A DNA stretch of 64,000 bases from Paenibacillus soyae (GTDB lineage: Bacteria > Bacillota > Bacilli > Paenibacillales > Paenibacillaceae). Every line of letters starts with the position of its first letter. Positions within the stretch are counted from its first letter, which is position 1. The position numbers and the translations under genes were made by a program. The notes below the pieces were generated by a model. It did not search any database and was not told the DNA's origin. It saw only the letters and a program-made list of their open reading frames with translations. Positions 62,766-64,000 of the stretch are shown here, in pieces. The stretch covers positions 124,001-188,000 of the forward strand of contig NZ_JANIPJ010000002.1 of assembly GCF_024623455.1 (NCBI RefSeq), written 5' to 3'.

Positions 62766-62999
62766 AAACGTTCCCCCTGCTATGTATGGTAAACGAATGA
62801 ATGCAGCTGTCCATTGTCGACGCGCCTGACTCAATGAACCCAGGCAGGCCGACTCTCAAAACCTCATCTCTTCATTATACCAATGTGAACGGAAGGAAGC
62901 TATAACCCGAACTCTTCCAAATCCATATGCTCCCGCGTTGATAGAGCGCTATATTCCGGTGCATTCGAGCCTCAAGGCACGCCGCTTACCCGGAAGGAA

Positions 63000-63033
63000 G
63001 CGGACCCGCGCCAATAATCGGCGCGGGATCCGC
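63000..63033 (-). terminator. Hairpin downstream of the amidoligase-like gene
   Basis: GCGGATCCCGCGCC pairs with GGCGCGGGTCCGC around a short AT loop. There is no clear T-tract. It follows the stop codon by 4 bp. Confidence 0.5.
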
Positions 63034-63037
63034 AGCT

Positions 63038-64000
63038 TCACAGTCTCATCCTCCACTTGCCGCGGATATCGACGCTTTCGTCCCACGTCTTGCCCCTGCG
63101 GGCGGCGTCGAACAGCGGCTCGATGTAACGCGAGAGCGCCGGGTAGCTCTCCGTAGCCGCGATGGCCGAATAGACGCCGTCGAGGCAGCCGGCAAGCTCC
63201 GCGCGGTCGCCGGCGTAATACGCCTCCGCGAAGCGCTCCTCCCGAGCCGGCAAGCGGGGAATGCGCAGCGCCTCCCGCGCGCACAGCAGCGCGATGGCGA
63301 AGGCGGCCTTGGCCGCTGCCGGCGACACGAGCCAGCTCGGCAGCGTGCGGTATTCGAACCCGCCGTGCGGCTGGGGACGATAGTCCCCGAGCGCGCCGTA
63401 GCGGGGACGCCGGCCTCTGCCGGCGGGGTCCTCCACCAGCGCGAGCGGATAGGCCGCGCAGCTGTCGAGCATGCGGAGCAAGCGCCCCGTCAGCGGCGCT
63501 CCGCTAATATGGATGTGCCCGCCGAGCGCCAGCCCCGGCAAGGGCATTGCTCCCGCGACCCAGCGCAGGCTGGGGTCGCCGATGCTTGCGGCGGCGCGCG
63601 CGAGCAGCCGCCGCACGTTCGCGGCAAGCGCGGCGGGCGTCTCCGCCGGCGCGGGCCGCAGCTCGGCGACGGGATAGATGACCCGTCGCCCCACGACCAT
63701 GGCGTCGGCGCCGGCCGCCCCGGCGGCGCCTTCGCCGAAGAAGCGCGACGCCGGCGCCAGCTTGCCGGCCGGCGTCAGCAGCGCGAACTCGGGGTCGGCG
63801 CCGATCAGAATCGGCCGGCGCCCGCCCCCCTCCGCCGCCGCGGCGTACCACGCGGCGAACGAACCCGCCGCGGCCGCGCTCACCCGCGGCCGCGCGTCGA
63901 GCACGATCGCTCGCCCCGCGTCGCTCAGCGCCACCTCGGCCTCTCCGATGTCGAGGCCGAGCGCGTACAGCGCCCGCACGGCGGCGCGCGCGGCCCTGCG
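63038..64000 (-). CDS. Partial COOH-NH2 ligase-type (amidoligase) protein
   Basis: The 3' 321 codons of a minus-strand gene; the frame stays open to the right edge, so the N-terminus is missing. PILIGADPEFALL, ALGGHIHISG and HGGFEYRTLPSWLVSPAAAKAAFAIALLCA match the phage phiEco32-like amidoligase type 2 group, related to glutamine-synthetase-fold ATP-grasp-independent ligases, with Glu and His residues for metal. The DNA is far more GC-rich (especially third positions) than the rest of the window, and the product is very Ala/Arg-rich. It sits ahead of mutS. Confidence 0.65.
   Translation of the reverse strand, partial: RRAARAAVRALYALGLDIGEAEVALSDAGRAIVLDARPRVSAAAAGSFAAWYAAAAEGGGRRPILIGADPEFALLTPAGKLAPASRFFGEGAAGAAGADAMVVGRRVIYPVAELRPAPAETPAALAANVRRLLARAAASIGDPSLRWVAGAMPLPGLALGGHIHISGAPLTGRLLRMLDSCAAYPLALVEDPAGRGRRPRYGALGDYRPQPHGGFEYRTLPSWLVSPAAAKAAFAIALLCAREALRIPRLPAREERFAEAYYAGDRAELAGCLDGVYSAIAATESYPALSRYIEPLFDAARRGKTWDESVDIRGKWRMRL

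Noticed and set aside
62880..62940. Minus-strand frame reading ...SALSTREHMDLEEFGL-stop, which looks protein-like
   Set aside because: It is closed upstream by a stop within about 20 codons, has no start with a proper ribosome-binding site, and lies beyond the hairpin that ends the amidoligase-like gene. It could be a gene remnant but cannot be supported.

Overview
The window looks like the chromosome of a spore-forming Gram-positive of the Paenibacillaceae. The coding DNA is moderately GC-rich with AT-rich promoters, ribosome-binding sites are strong (AAGGAGG), and TTG or GTG starts are common. It carries Bacillus-type LexA boxes, a glnRA pair with a GlnR/TnrA operator, SpoVK, and the Bacillales orders spoVK-hflX-ynbB-glnR-glnA and mutS-mutL-methyltransferase-miaA-hfq. 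I found no rRNA, tRNA, CRISPR array or insertion sequence. Most of the window is core genome, and about nine tenths of it is coding.

Layout. 0-7.6 kb: a truncated membrane protein, a membrane-tethered receiver protein, a DUF3298-type protein, an orphan PhnC-like ATPase, a 74-aa gene under two LexA boxes, a 45-aa hydrophilic protein, a HAD phosphatase, topoisomerase III, and a membrane protein with a lysozyme-like domain. 7.7-16.4 kb: gltD, thyA-dfrA, a hotdog thioesterase and the pdhABCD operon. 16.6-24.9 kb: an esterase, a TRIC-type channel and LMW phosphatase pair, thiN, a MutS2 paralogue without an Smr domain preceded by a candidate structured RNA and two terminators, a BCCT transporter, an MBL hydrolase and a GNAT protein. 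24.9-30.2 kb: a nitrilase/GNAT pair, an OmpR-type two-component system, and a Ser/Thr kinase fused to a degenerate P-loop domain.

30.3-37.2 kb is one closely packed minus-strand run: mrfA (helicase), mrfB (exonuclease), a HAD-IIA phosphatase, an Fpg/Nei-like protein lacking the catalytic proline, a cyclic-phosphate-processing receiver protein and an RlmM-like methyltransferase. It is headed by a promoter with a LexA-like box in its spacer, so it is a candidate damage-inducible repair operon. 37.2-43.2 kb: rnz, metH, divergent mtnD with a PerR/Fur-like palindrome on its -10, and a HAD protein. 43.2-45.3 kb: the SOS hub, with yneA and lexA divergent over four LexA boxes and ynzC downstream. 45.4-51.8 kb: glnA-glnR-ynbB-hflX-spoVK and a DUF218 protein. 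51.8-64 kb: a DUF402 protein, a lipoprotein cyclophilin, a class A PBP with an FN3 domain, hfq, miaA, a methyltransferase, mutL, mutS, and a very GC-rich amidoligase-like gene running off the right edge.

Three themes connect the genes: DNA damage and repair (lexA, yneA, the 74-aa SOS gene, mrfAB and partners, mutSL, the mutS2 paralogue, topB), nitrogen and carbon flux (glnRA, gltD, pdhABCD), and envelope and sporulation functions (PBP, YneA, SpoVK). All functions are read from sequence motifs by eye. No database search was run.
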